Assembly (NCBI GenBank): GCA_027005635.1 | Contig: JALTLI010000088.1 | Span: 1 to 5,105 of the forward strand | Origin: Alphaproteobacteria bacterium | GTDB taxonomy: Bacteria; Pseudomonadota; Alphaproteobacteria; UBA2136; JALTLI01 | Direction of reading: 5' to 3' | DNA length: 5,105 nt | Shown: positions 1 through 4,826 of the stretch, piece by piece | Numbering within the stretch: position 1 is the first letter of the stretch | Layout of the letters: every line of letters starts with the position of its first letter | Translations under genes and position numbers: made by a program | Notes under the pieces: generated by a model | Seen by the model: only the letters and a program-made list of their open reading frames with translations | Told to the model about the DNA's origin: nothing | The model's database searches: none

Positions 1-140
1 GGTTCAGTTACAACTCTTTCTACTTTACCAATAGCAAGAACCATTGCCTGATCTGTTTCTTTTACAATATAAGCACTATTTGCACCAATTGCACCAATTA
101 TTCCAATAACAATAATTAATAAAATCTGGATAGGTTTCAT
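1..140 (-). CDS. hflC: HflC, modulator of FtsH protease (N-terminal 46 residues; rest beyond left edge)
   Basis: Read on the minus strand from an ATG at 140-138, the frame stays open to the window edge. It gives a short positively charged start (MKPIQ), one hydrophobic helix at about residues 5-20, then a stretch (YIVKETDQAMVLAIGKV) typical of the beginning of the SPFH/band 7 domain, where HflC proteins read VxExxxAxxLxxGK. HflC is known to pair with HflK in a large inner-membrane complex, with its bulk in the periplasm, that encloses and restrains the FtsH AAA protease. The start is fixed by a strong Shine-Dalgarno sequence inside the last codons of hflK and by the one-base gap to the hflK stop. 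The identification leans on the hflK neighbour, since only the first 46 codons are visible. Confidence 0.9.
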   Translation of the reverse strand, partial: MKPIQILLIIVIGIIGAIGANSAYIVKETDQAMVLAIGKVERVVTE

Positions 141-141
141 A

Positions 142-1311
142 TTATTTACCTCCCTTTTTCATAGATTCCAGTGGTAGGTATGGTAAAACATTTTTACCAG
201 ATTCAGACCCCATAATAACTTTACGAGATCCTTTAAGTACTTCTTCCATTGTTTCTATATATAATCTATCTGTAGTAATATTTTTAGCTTTTTTATATTC
301 CACTAACTGGCTTTTAAAGCGCTCCGCCTGCCCTGTTGCATCGGCAATTTTAGCAGCTTTATACGCTTCTGCATCTTGGATAATTTGTGATACCTGACCA
401 CGAGCTTTTGGTAAAATATCATTAGCATAACCTTCTGCTTGGTTTTTTAATTTTTCAGCATCAGCTTTTGCAGCCTGTACATCACGGAAAGATTCAATAA
501 CAGCATCTGGTGGATTAACTTGTTGAAGTTCCACACCACTAATATTAACGCCCATAGCATATTCTGTTACAATGTTTTGAATTAATTTTTTAGCATCTTG
601 TTGTATTTCGTTTTTTTCTTCTGTTAAAGCACCATCAATGGTGTGCTGACCAACAATTTCACGCATGGCACTTTCTGCAATATGTTTAATTGCTTCATCT
701 GGATCTTTTACATTAAATAAATAATCACGAGCATCGCTAATTTTCCACCTAACAGAGAAGTTTAAATTAACAATATTTTCATCACCAGTAAGCATATATG
801 ATTCTTCTGGAACATTAACAACTTGGCTATTATCTAGTTTACGAGAATATTTTCTGCCACCAAAACCAGAACTAATACTATTACTTCTGTAACCAACTTC
901 CACTAAATTTTCACGGGTAACAGGTACTTTATAAACTTCTTCAAATGGATAAGGCATATGATAACGCAACCCAGAAGATGTTGTTTGTACATATTTACCT
1001 AAGCGTAAAACTACCCCTTCTTCATCTGGTTCAACCTTGTAAAAACCACTTATTCCCCATAAAGCTAGCCCACCAATAATAATTAATGGAAGAAATTTGC
1101 TAATATCTGGCTCTCCGCCATTACCGCCACCATCACGCATCATGCCTTTAACTTTATCTTGGGCATTACGCAGTAAATCCTCTATATCTGCCTGATTTTG
1201 AGGGCCTTGCGTAGTTTTACGCGATTTATTTGTTGGTTTTGTTGGTTTCTTTCCCCATGGGCCTTTACCATTATTGCTTTCCCATGAAAATTTATTGATA
1301 ATATTTTGCAT
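142..1311 (-). CDS. hflK: HflK, SPFH/band 7 modulator of FtsH protease
   Basis: HflK is the larger partner of HflC; together they form an inner-membrane SPFH cage around FtsH and modulate degradation of membrane proteins. The 389-residue product has the family layout. A cytoplasmic Gly/Pro/Lys-rich N terminus carries the GPWG motif (17-20) and an acidic-helical segment (ADIEDLLRNAQDKV, 41-54). One transmembrane helix follows at about 73-91. The SPFH domain begins at YKVEPDEEGVVLRLGKY (91-107) and includes MLTGDENIVNLNFSVRWKI (173-191). A long charged helix (about 265-340) contains the typical VNPPDAVIESFRDVQAAKAD segment. Length is close to the usual 380-420. The ATG at 1311 is the only reasonable start: upstream in-frame codons include no ATG, GTG or TTG before a stop, although no strong Shine-Dalgarno precedes it. 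It is first in an hflK-hflC operon. Nothing essential looks missing. Confidence 0.97.
   Translation of the reverse strand: MQNIINKFSWESNNGKGPWGKKPTKPTNKSRKTTQGPQNQADIEDLLRNAQDKVKGMMRDGGGNGGEPDISKFLPLIIIGGLALWGISGFYKVEPDEEGVVLRLGKYVQTTSSGLRYHMPYPFEEVYKVPVTRENLVEVGYRSNSISSGFGGRKYSRKLDNSQVVNVPEESYMLTGDENIVNLNFSVRWKISDARDYLFNVKDPDEAIKHIAESAMREIVGQHTIDGALTEEKNEIQQDAKKLIQNIVTEYAMGVNISGVELQQVNPPDAVIESFRDVQAAKADAEKLKNQAEGYANDILPKARGQVSQIIQDAEAYKAAKIADATGQAERFKSQLVEYKKAKNITTDRLYIETMEEVLKGSRKVIMGSESGKNVLPYLPLESMKKGGK
148..154 (-). promoter_or_regulatory. Shine-Dalgarno site for hflC inside the hflK 3' end
   Basis: On the minus strand the bases GGGAGGT lie about eight bases before the hflC ATG and within the last hflK codons (Gly-Gly). 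This supports the hflC start and suggests translational coupling: ribosomes finishing hflK are delivered to hflC. Confidence 0.75.
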
Positions 1312-1350
1312 AATTTTTGCTAAATCCGTTATTATTATTTGAGTTTAGAG

Positions 1351-1379
1351 ATATTATCCTTTGTTTATAAAAACAACAA
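1351..1379 (-). promoter_or_regulatory. Predicted sigma70-type promoter for hflKC
   Basis: On the minus strand a -35 box TTGTTG (1379-1374) is followed after exactly 17 bases by a -10 box TAATAT (1356-1351). The transcript would start near 1344, leaving a leader of roughly 33 bases before hflK. Prediction by eye only. Confidence 0.6.
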
Positions 1380-1432
1380 GTAAAATAGGTAAAATTTTCA
1401 AAAAAAATATTTTGTATTACTTATATAAAGAT

Positions 1433-1509
1433 TGGTGGCGACGCAGAGACTTGAACTCCGGACCTTTGGATTATGATTCCACTGCTCTAACCAACTGAGC
1501 TACGCCGCC
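1433..1509 (-). tRNA. tRNA-Met (CAT anticodon), elongator type
   Basis: The minus strand folds into a full 77-base cloverleaf. The acceptor stem GGCGGCG/CGTCGCC has a proper 1-72 G-C pair and one G-T wobble. The D stem is GCTC/GAGC. The anticodon loop ATCATAA has CAT at positions 34-36. The T stem is CGGAG/CTCTG around TTCAAGT, and the CCA end is encoded. The paired 1-72 position and the lack of three consecutive G-C pairs in the anticodon stem argue against initiator tRNA. The anticodon arm GGAATCATAATCC is the pattern known for alphaproteobacterial elongator tRNA-Met. The outermost anticodon-stem pair (27-43) is a G-A mismatch. A tRNA-Ile with a lysidine-modified CAT anticodon is the main alternative and is judged less likely. 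Confidence 0.95.
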
Positions 1510-1524
1510 ATAAGAATTATTTGT

Positions 1525-1553
1525 TTTATAATGGTGGAAAGTAAATATGTCAA
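1525..1553 (-). promoter_or_regulatory. Strong predicted promoter for tRNA-Met
   Basis: On the minus strand there is a perfect -35 box TTGACA (1553-1548), a 17-base spacer, and -10 box TATAAA (1530-1525). Transcription would begin about eight bases before the mature tRNA 5' end, as expected for a stable-RNA gene. This is the best consensus match in the window. Confidence 0.8.
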
Positions 1554-1582
1554 ACATTTTTATAACTTTTAATTAATAATTA

Positions 1583-1611
1583 TTGATATTCATACCTAAC
1601 TAGATTATTTT
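1583..1611 (+). promoter_or_regulatory. Predicted promoter for proS
   Basis: A -35 box TTGATA (1583-1588) and a -10 box TATTTT (1606-1611) are 17 bases apart, placing the transcript start near 1618 and leaving a short leader of about 28 bases before proS. A nearby TACTAT (1611-1616) is an alternative -10. The promoter is divergent from that of the tRNA gene, with about 30 bases between the two -35 boxes. Confidence 0.45.
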
Positions 1612-1645
1612 ACTATCTTACACAAACAAACAATGGAAAACAAAC

Positions 1646-2881
1646 ATGCGTTGTAGTAGCTATTTTTTACCAACATTAAAAGAAAACCCATCTGAGGCCA
1701 AAGTTCCTTCTCATCGTTTAATGCTACGAAGTGGTATGATACGCATGGTAACAGCCGGAGTTTACAACTGGTTACCGTTAGGTTTGCGCGTTATTCGTAA
1801 AGTTGAAAACATTGTACGTGAAGAAATGGATAAAGCCGGAGCGCAAGAAGTTTTTATGCCAATGGTACAACCAGCTGAATTATGGCAAGAAACAGGCAGA
1901 TGGGATAAATACGATACAGGTTTATTATTAAAATTCAAAGATAGACATGATCATGCCGCCTGCTTAGGGCCAACTCATGAAGAAATTGTTACCGATTTAT
2001 TTAGAGGCAACGTTAAAAGTTACCGAGAAGTACCAGTTATGCTTTATCAAATTCAAACTAAATTCAGAGACGAAACTCGCCCTCGTTTTGGTATTATGCG
2101 CGGTAGAGAATTTATGATGAAAGATTGTTATTCATTTGATATTAACCCAGAAAACGCTTTAAAATCATATAATATTATGAAAGATGCTTATCATAAAATT
2201 TTTACAAGATTAGGGCTAGATTATCGCGTTGTACTCTCTGATAGTGGTGATATAGGTGGTGATTTAAGTGAGGAATTTCAAGTCCTTGCAGAAAATGGCG
2301 AAGATGATTTATTATTTGATCCAAATGGTGAATACGCTGTTAATGTTGAAAAACATAACCCAGAAAAATGCAATATCCCAGAAGATGAACTACAAAAAGC
2401 CAAAGGTATTGAAGTTGGTAATATTTTTTACTTAGGTGAAACATATTCTAAGCCAATGAAGGCGCAAATTCGTTTACAAGATGGATCTGATGTTAATGCA
2501 TTTATGGGCTGTTACGGCATTGGTGTTTCCAGAACTGTTGCCGCAGCAATTGAACAAAACAATGATGAAAAAGGTATTGTTTGGTCAAAAGAAATGGCTC
2601 CATTTAATGTTGGTTTAATTAATTTACGCATCAAAGATGATGAATGCAACAAAGTAGCAGAAGAAATGTACGAACTTATGCAACAAAAAGGCATAGAAGT
2701 TTTATACGATGACAGAGATGAAAATGCTGGTACAAAATTTGCCAATATGGATTTAATCGGCTTACCATGGCAGGCTGTTATTGGCCCTAAATCCATAAAA
2801 AATGGTGAAATTGAATGGAAAAATCGTAAAACTGATGAGCATATTAATTTGCCAATTGGTACATTTCCTGAAGGAATTTAG
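1646..2881 (+). CDS. proS: Prolyl-tRNA synthetase, short form without INS editing domain
   Basis: This enzyme activates proline with ATP and loads it onto tRNA-Pro in the cytoplasm. It is a class II synthetase. The N terminus (MRCSSYFLPTLKE) is typical of bacterial ProS. Motif 1 lies at about residues 37-75 (AGVYNWLPLGLR onward). The substrate-binding loop GPTHEE is at 108-113. Motif 2 is FRDETRPRFGIMRGREFMMK (140-159), with the ATP-binding Arg in RDE. Motif 3 is GCYGIGVSR (288-296). The C-terminal anticodon-binding domain starts near 318 (APFNVGLINLR) and contains VLYDDRDENAGTKFANMDLIGLP. The 411 residues compare with about 570 in E. coli. The roughly 180-residue INS editing domain between motifs 2 and 3 is absent, as in alphaproteobacteria and rickettsias, and this copy is shorter still around residues 225-245. 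The start agrees with family alignments, although only a weak GGAAAA stands upstream. No clear rho-independent terminator follows. Confidence 0.97.
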   Translation: MRCSSYFLPTLKENPSEAKVPSHRLMLRSGMIRMVTAGVYNWLPLGLRVIRKVENIVREEMDKAGAQEVFMPMVQPAELWQETGRWDKYDTGLLLKFKDRHDHAACLGPTHEEIVTDLFRGNVKSYREVPVMLYQIQTKFRDETRPRFGIMRGREFMMKDCYSFDINPENALKSYNIMKDAYHKIFTRLGLDYRVVLSDSGDIGGDLSEEFQVLAENGEDDLLFDPNGEYAVNVEKHNPEKCNIPEDELQKAKGIEVGNIFYLGETYSKPMKAQIRLQDGSDVNAFMGCYGIGVSRTVAAAIEQNNDEKGIVWSKEMAPFNVGLINLRIKDDECNKVAEEMYELMQQKGIEVLYDDRDENAGTKFANMDLIGLPWQAVIGPKSIKNGEIEWKNRKTDEHINLPIGTFPEGI

Positions 2882-2955
2882 TTTTTATCCTTTACTTTCT
2901 TTATATTAAGAAGTATACATATTAATGCTTACAAGCAATACTTAAGCTTTTCATA

Positions 2956-2973
2956 TAACTTATAAATAAGTTA
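2956..2973. repeat. Perfect 8-2-8 palindrome, possible operator
   Basis: TAACTTAT and ATAAGTTA flank a two-base AA centre. It sits about 40 bases before the barrel gene at 3014, where a weak promoter (TTTTCA at 2948-2953, then TAGATA at 2972-2977) could lie. If that promoter is right, the palindrome fills its spacer, a classic repressor position. The region is very AT-rich, so chance remains possible. Confidence 0.35.
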
Positions 2974-2981
2974 GATACTCT

Positions 2982-2993
2982 GGCAATTTTGCC
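2982..2993 (+). promoter_or_regulatory. Small leader hairpin before the 3014 barrel gene
   Basis: GGCA and TGCC are separated by a four-base ATTT loop and followed by TTCTTTT, then by the ribosome binding site AAGGAG (3001-3006), which has good spacing to the ATG at 3014. A similar GGCA/TGCC hairpin precedes the second barrel gene. The stem is short, so function is uncertain. Confidence 0.3.
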
Positions 2994-3013
2994 TTCTTTT
3001 AAGGAGAGTAACC

Positions 3014-3436
3014 ATGAAAAAAATCAATAAAGTAATATTTGCAATATTAACATTAAGTATTCTGGCGTTTAGTACGCCTTCACAATCAGAAGTAAGGCTG
3101 GCATATAGCCCTGATATTCAAGGGGTAACACTTTCCTTACCTACTGGTAAAATGTTTTCGCCGTATTTTTCAGTAATGAAGCATACTTATATTGAAAAAG
3201 AATTCCCTGCATTTGGGGTAGAACTAAATGCAAACTGGAATAAATATTTTTCATTTAAAGCAGGTGCAGGCATTGCTAGCATTCGTTTTAATGATAAAGA
3301 CACTTCAACAAATGGATTTACCGGTGGAATTGGTTTGTATAATAATATTGATGACAATACGTCTATTGGTGTTAGCTACAACTACTATACAGATGATATA
3401 CAAGCAACAATGTTTACAATTGGTATATCATTTTAA
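3014..3436 (+). CDS. Small outer-membrane beta-barrel protein, first of three
   Basis: No specific family is recognised. The 140-residue product starts with a Sec signal peptide: Lys-Lys, hydrophobic core at about 7-20, likely cleavage after Ser25 (SQS before Glu). The mature part of about 115 residues shows alternating polar/apolar segments that can be parsed as eight strands. These include YFSFKAGAGIASIRF (81-95), GFTGGIGLY (101-109) and TSIGVSYNYY (115-124). It ends in TIGISF, with the C-terminal Phe that marks substrates of the BAM complex, so outer-membrane location is inferred. It has no Cys and is not a lipoprotein. The ATG is supported by AAGGAG seven bases upstream. It appears monocistronic, closed by the terminator at 3445-3488. 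It resembles the next two products in size and strand layout but is clearly diverged from them. It could be an OmpX/OmpA-like small barrel used for adhesion or surface protection, which is unproven. Confidence 0.8.
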   Translation: MKKINKVIFAILTLSILAFSTPSQSEVRLAYSPDIQGVTLSLPTGKMFSPYFSVMKHTYIEKEFPAFGVELNANWNKYFSFKAGAGIASIRFNDKDTSTNGFTGGIGLYNNIDDNTSIGVSYNYYTDDIQATMFTIGISF

Positions 3437-3444
3437 GAAAAAAT

Positions 3445-3488
3445 AATACAAAAAGTCCCAATAAAATAATATTGGGACTTTTTGTATT
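3445..3488 (+). terminator. Rho-independent terminator with a perfect 19-bp stem
   Basis: The arms 3445-3463 and 3470-3488 are exact reverse complements around a six-base loop (AAATAA). The GTCCCAAT/ATTGGGAC core is followed by TTTTT. Because the 5' arm carries AAAAA, the structure could terminate from either direction. It closes the barrel gene ending at 3436. Confidence 0.9.
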
Positions 3489-3515
3489 GTAAAACAGCTT
3501 TATACTTCCTATATT
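3487..3515 (+). promoter_or_regulatory. Predicted promoter for the two-gene barrel operon
   Basis: A -35 box TTGTAA (3487-3492), a 17-base spacer and a -10 box TATATT (3510-3515) would start transcription near 3522, giving a leader of about 67 bases. The -35 box shares its first two bases with the preceding terminator arm. Confidence 0.55.
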
Positions 3516-3544
3516 ATATACAATTCATATCTGCAACTTTTCAA

Positions 3545-3566
3545 AATAAAGGCATTCTGCCTTATT
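3545..3566 (+). promoter_or_regulatory. Leader hairpin before the two-gene barrel operon
   Basis: AATAAAGGCA pairs with TGCCTTATT around a TTC loop, giving about nine base pairs with one bulged A. It ends ten bases before the Shine-Dalgarno GAGGAG (3577-3582). It shares the GGCA/TGCCTT core with the leader at 2982-2993. It could stabilise the mRNA 5' end or regulate ribosome access. There is no T-run after it, so it is not a terminator. Confidence 0.45.
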
Positions 3567-3588
3567 AAACTGTTGCGAGGAGATTATC

Positions 3589-4062
3589 ATGAAAAAATTA
3601 TTTTTTTTATTTTTTGTTTCTTTGGGGCTATCTGTACCTGCACAAGCAGGTACACAAGGTTTTTTTATCGGATTAGGACAATCCGATAGTAACACCAAAG
3701 TATTTGAGATGTCGTTAGACACCTCAAACTTGCTAGGAAGCAAGTGGTATGGACGCCTAGGATTTATTACCATTAATGATGGTAGGCGCTTCTATACTAG
3801 CAATGACTCCACCTCTGTCAACAGTCTCTCCATAAAAAGAGACATGTTTGCAAATGAGTATGTTTCATTTGCTGTTAATATTGGTATGACATTTGGCAAT
3901 GTCAATAAATATGAAACCAAAGGGGAGGAAACAACTGGGCTTATTTACGGTGCTAGCGTAAATATTAATATTGGCAATGATTTTGCCTTTGTTATTACCA
4001 CCCAAAAACGTCCCACAATTGGGTTCAATTCCCTAACAGCTGGTTTTCAGCTTGGATTTTAG
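3589..4062 (+). CDS. Small outer-membrane beta-barrel protein, second of three
   Basis: No named family is recognised. The 157-residue product has a clear Sec signal peptide with a Phe-rich core (MKKLFFLFFVSLGLSVPAQA) and predicted cleavage after Ala20 (AQA before Gly). The mature chain of about 137 residues can be divided into eight amphipathic strands. Examples are GFFIGLGQ (24-31), VFEMSLDT (38-45), WYGRLGFITI (53-62), YVSFAVNIGMTFGNV (91-105) and TGLIYGASVNINIG (116-129). It ends in TAGFQLGF with the terminal Phe expected of a BAM-inserted protein. The start is fixed by GAGGAG six bases upstream. It is the first gene of an operon with the barrel at 4072, whose signal peptide is nearly the same and whose strand pattern matches (IG.G near the start; G..(N/I)...KY then GAS near the end). 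This suggests old tandem duplication. The signal-peptide codons contain T8 and T6 runs. Function is unknown. Confidence 0.82.
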   Translation: MKKLFFLFFVSLGLSVPAQAGTQGFFIGLGQSDSNTKVFEMSLDTSNLLGSKWYGRLGFITINDGRRFYTSNDSTSVNSLSIKRDMFANEYVSFAVNIGMTFGNVNKYETKGEETTGLIYGASVNINIGNDFAFVITTQKRPTIGFNSLTAGFQLGF

Positions 4063-4065
4063 GAG
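4061..4065 (+). promoter_or_regulatory. Ribosome binding site overlapping the upstream stop codon
   Basis: AGGAG begins inside the TAG stop of the preceding barrel gene and lies six bases before the ATG at 4072. It fixes that start and suggests coupled translation of the two barrels. Confidence 0.8.
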
Positions 4066-4071
4066 AAAACA

Positions 4072-4521
4072 ATGAAAAAAATTATTTTTTTGTTTTTTGT
4101 TTTTTTTGCTGTATCGCTTCCTGTGCAGGCAGGAAGTGATACATATATTGGCTGGGGGGCTGATAACATACGGGAATTTGTGATTGATATTCCCACAAAA
4201 AGCCCCAACACCAGCTTTCGTGCCGCTCAGGTTTTTAAGGGGCATTATTATAATGAGATTTATAAATATGATAATATGATAAGTCTCACAGGGGCATATA
4301 GCGCTAATTTGGGTGATTTATATGCCCAAGTTAATGCCGGTTTGGGTATTGGTAGCATTAATGCTACAAAGTACCACGAAAACCCCTACAGTTTGGTTGC
4401 TGGGGCAAGCTTGAAGTATAAGTTTGCCGAAAACTGGTATGTTAGCGTTAATGTTCAGGAATACCTGAATATTAACGTAACAACTAAAACTGCAGGTTTT
4501 ATTTACAGTTTTAGATTTTAG
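4072..4521 (+). CDS. Small outer-membrane beta-barrel protein, third of three
   Basis: The 149-residue product is a diverged paralogue of its upstream neighbour; no named family is recognised. It has a Sec signal peptide (MKKIIFLFFVFFAVSLPVQA) with cleavage expected after Ala20 (VQA before Gly). About 129 mature residues fit eight strands, including DTYIGWGAD (23-31), REFVIDIPT (34-42), MISLTGAYSANLG, LYAQVNAGLGIGSIN, SLVAGASLKYKFA and WYVSVNVQEYLNIN. It ends in AGFIYSFRF with a terminal Phe. Its stretch from LYAQVNAGLGIG to the end loosely resembles the last four strands of many eight-stranded barrels, including the lipid A deacylase PagL. The PagL His-x-Ser catalytic pair is absent, however, so an enzyme is not proposed. 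It lies nine bases after the previous gene, sharing its transcript, and is followed by a strong terminator. Homopolymer runs (A7, T7, T6, T8) fill the signal-peptide codons. Confidence 0.82.
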   Translation: MKKIIFLFFVFFAVSLPVQAGSDTYIGWGADNIREFVIDIPTKSPNTSFRAAQVFKGHYYNEIYKYDNMISLTGAYSANLGDLYAQVNAGLGIGSINATKYHENPYSLVAGASLKYKFAENWYVSVNVQEYLNINVTTKTAGFIYSFRF

Positions 4522-4540
4522 CTATAGCGTTCCACTATTT

Positions 4541-4570
4541 AGCCACTGTTTATACAGTGGCTTTTATTTT
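4541..4570 (+). terminator. Rho-independent terminator of the barrel operon
   Basis: AGCCACTGT (4541-4549) pairs perfectly with ACAGTGGCT (4554-4562) around a TTAT loop, followed by a T-rich tract. It lies 20 bases after the stop at 4521. Confidence 0.88.
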
Positions 4571-4580
4571 TGCTTTAAGT

Positions 4581-4612
4581 TTGTTATATTTATAACAATT
4601 AAAATATAACAA
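4581..4612. repeat. Palindrome plus third half-site before the zinc-finger gene
   Basis: TTGTTATA and TATAACAA form a perfect 8-2-8 palindrome (4581-4598, centre TT). The half-site TATAACAA occurs again at 4605-4612, 14 bases further on, and touches the ribosome binding site AAGG (4611-4614). In RNA the left arm could pair with either right copy. It could be an operator or promoter element, or chance in AT-rich DNA. TTGTTA as a -35 box and ATATAA (4604-4609) as -10 have 17-base spacing but would leave almost no leader. Confidence 0.35.
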
Positions 4613-4622
4613 GGTAAAAAAT

Positions 4623-4808
4623 ATGGCTGAAAAAATAACTCCACATCAAAAAGATAGTATTCTTGTAAATAATATAAAGGCAGTTTGTAATGGCCCTAAG
4701 GAAAGTAAACACCCAAAAGTTTACTTGAAATTTGAAAATAAGCAGGTTACTTGCCCTTATTGTGGTAATGATTTTAAACAAAGTGATAGAGTTGATAATA
4801 ATTTATAG
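4623..4808 (+). CDS. CHCC zinc-finger protein, NDUFS6-like
   Basis: The 61-residue product fits the zf-CHCC family, whose mitochondrial member NDUFS6 is an accessory subunit of respiratory complex I; alphaproteobacteria such as Paracoccus have a homologue in their complex I. The key pattern is present: Cys22, then His30-Pro-Lys-Val-Tyr-Leu (HPKVYL, 30-35), then VTCPYCGNDF (42-51) with Cys44 and Cys47. These four residues are the expected zinc ligands. Length is usual for the bacterial proteins. There is no signal peptide or membrane segment, so it is cytoplasmic or bound to the cytoplasmic face. AAGG stands eight bases before the ATG. It lies alone between the barrel-operon terminator and a convergent gene. 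A role in complex I assembly or stability is inferred from family membership; no nuo genes are in view. Confidence 0.88.
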   Translation: MAEKITPHQKDSILVNNIKAVCNGPKESKHPKVYLKFENKQVTCPYCGNDFKQSDRVDNNL

Positions 4809-4826
4809 TAATTTATTTGCTATAAA
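4802..4826. repeat. Weak inverted repeat across the convergent gene ends
   Basis: TTTATAG (4802-4808) and CTATAAA (4820-4826) are exact reverse complements around an 11-base loop, covering the last codons of both convergent genes. It is the only candidate for a shared transcript end here. It is AT-only except for one pair, so a weak call. Confidence 0.25.

Noticed and set aside
1384..1432. Terminator downstream of tRNA-Met
   Set aside because: There is an eight-base T run on the minus strand but no GC-containing stem before it, so a rho-independent terminator is not supported.
2512..2796. 94-codon open frame antisense to proS
   Set aside because: It lies entirely opposite conserved proS motif 3 and the anticodon-binding domain, has no ribosome binding site and resembles no family. 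It is a shadow of proS.
3228..3446. 72-codon plus-strand frame inside the first barrel gene
   Set aside because: It is a frame-shifted reading of the barrel gene, which has the better start site, signal peptide and C-terminal signature.
3445..3488. Insertion-sequence terminal repeat or CRISPR-like repeat
   Set aside because: The inverted repeat is separated by only six bases, lies right after a stop codon and occurs once. A terminator explains it fully.
3525..3773. 82-codon minus-strand frame over the second barrel's signal region
   Set aside because: It runs antisense to the leader and signal peptide and has a composition dictated by them, with no ribosome binding site.
4033..4245. 70-codon minus-strand frame across the barrel gene junction
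   Set aside because: Its Lys/Asn-rich stretch is just the complement of the poly-T signal-peptide codons.
4072..4521. PagL-type lipid A deacylase
   Set aside because: Size and strand order are similar, but the His-x-Ser catalytic motif expected after the fifth to sixth strand is not present in any of the three barrels.
4599..4781. 60-codon minus-strand hydrophobic frame
   Set aside because: It is antisense to the zinc-finger gene, whose four metal ligands are intact. The hydrophobicity comes from A-rich sense codons.
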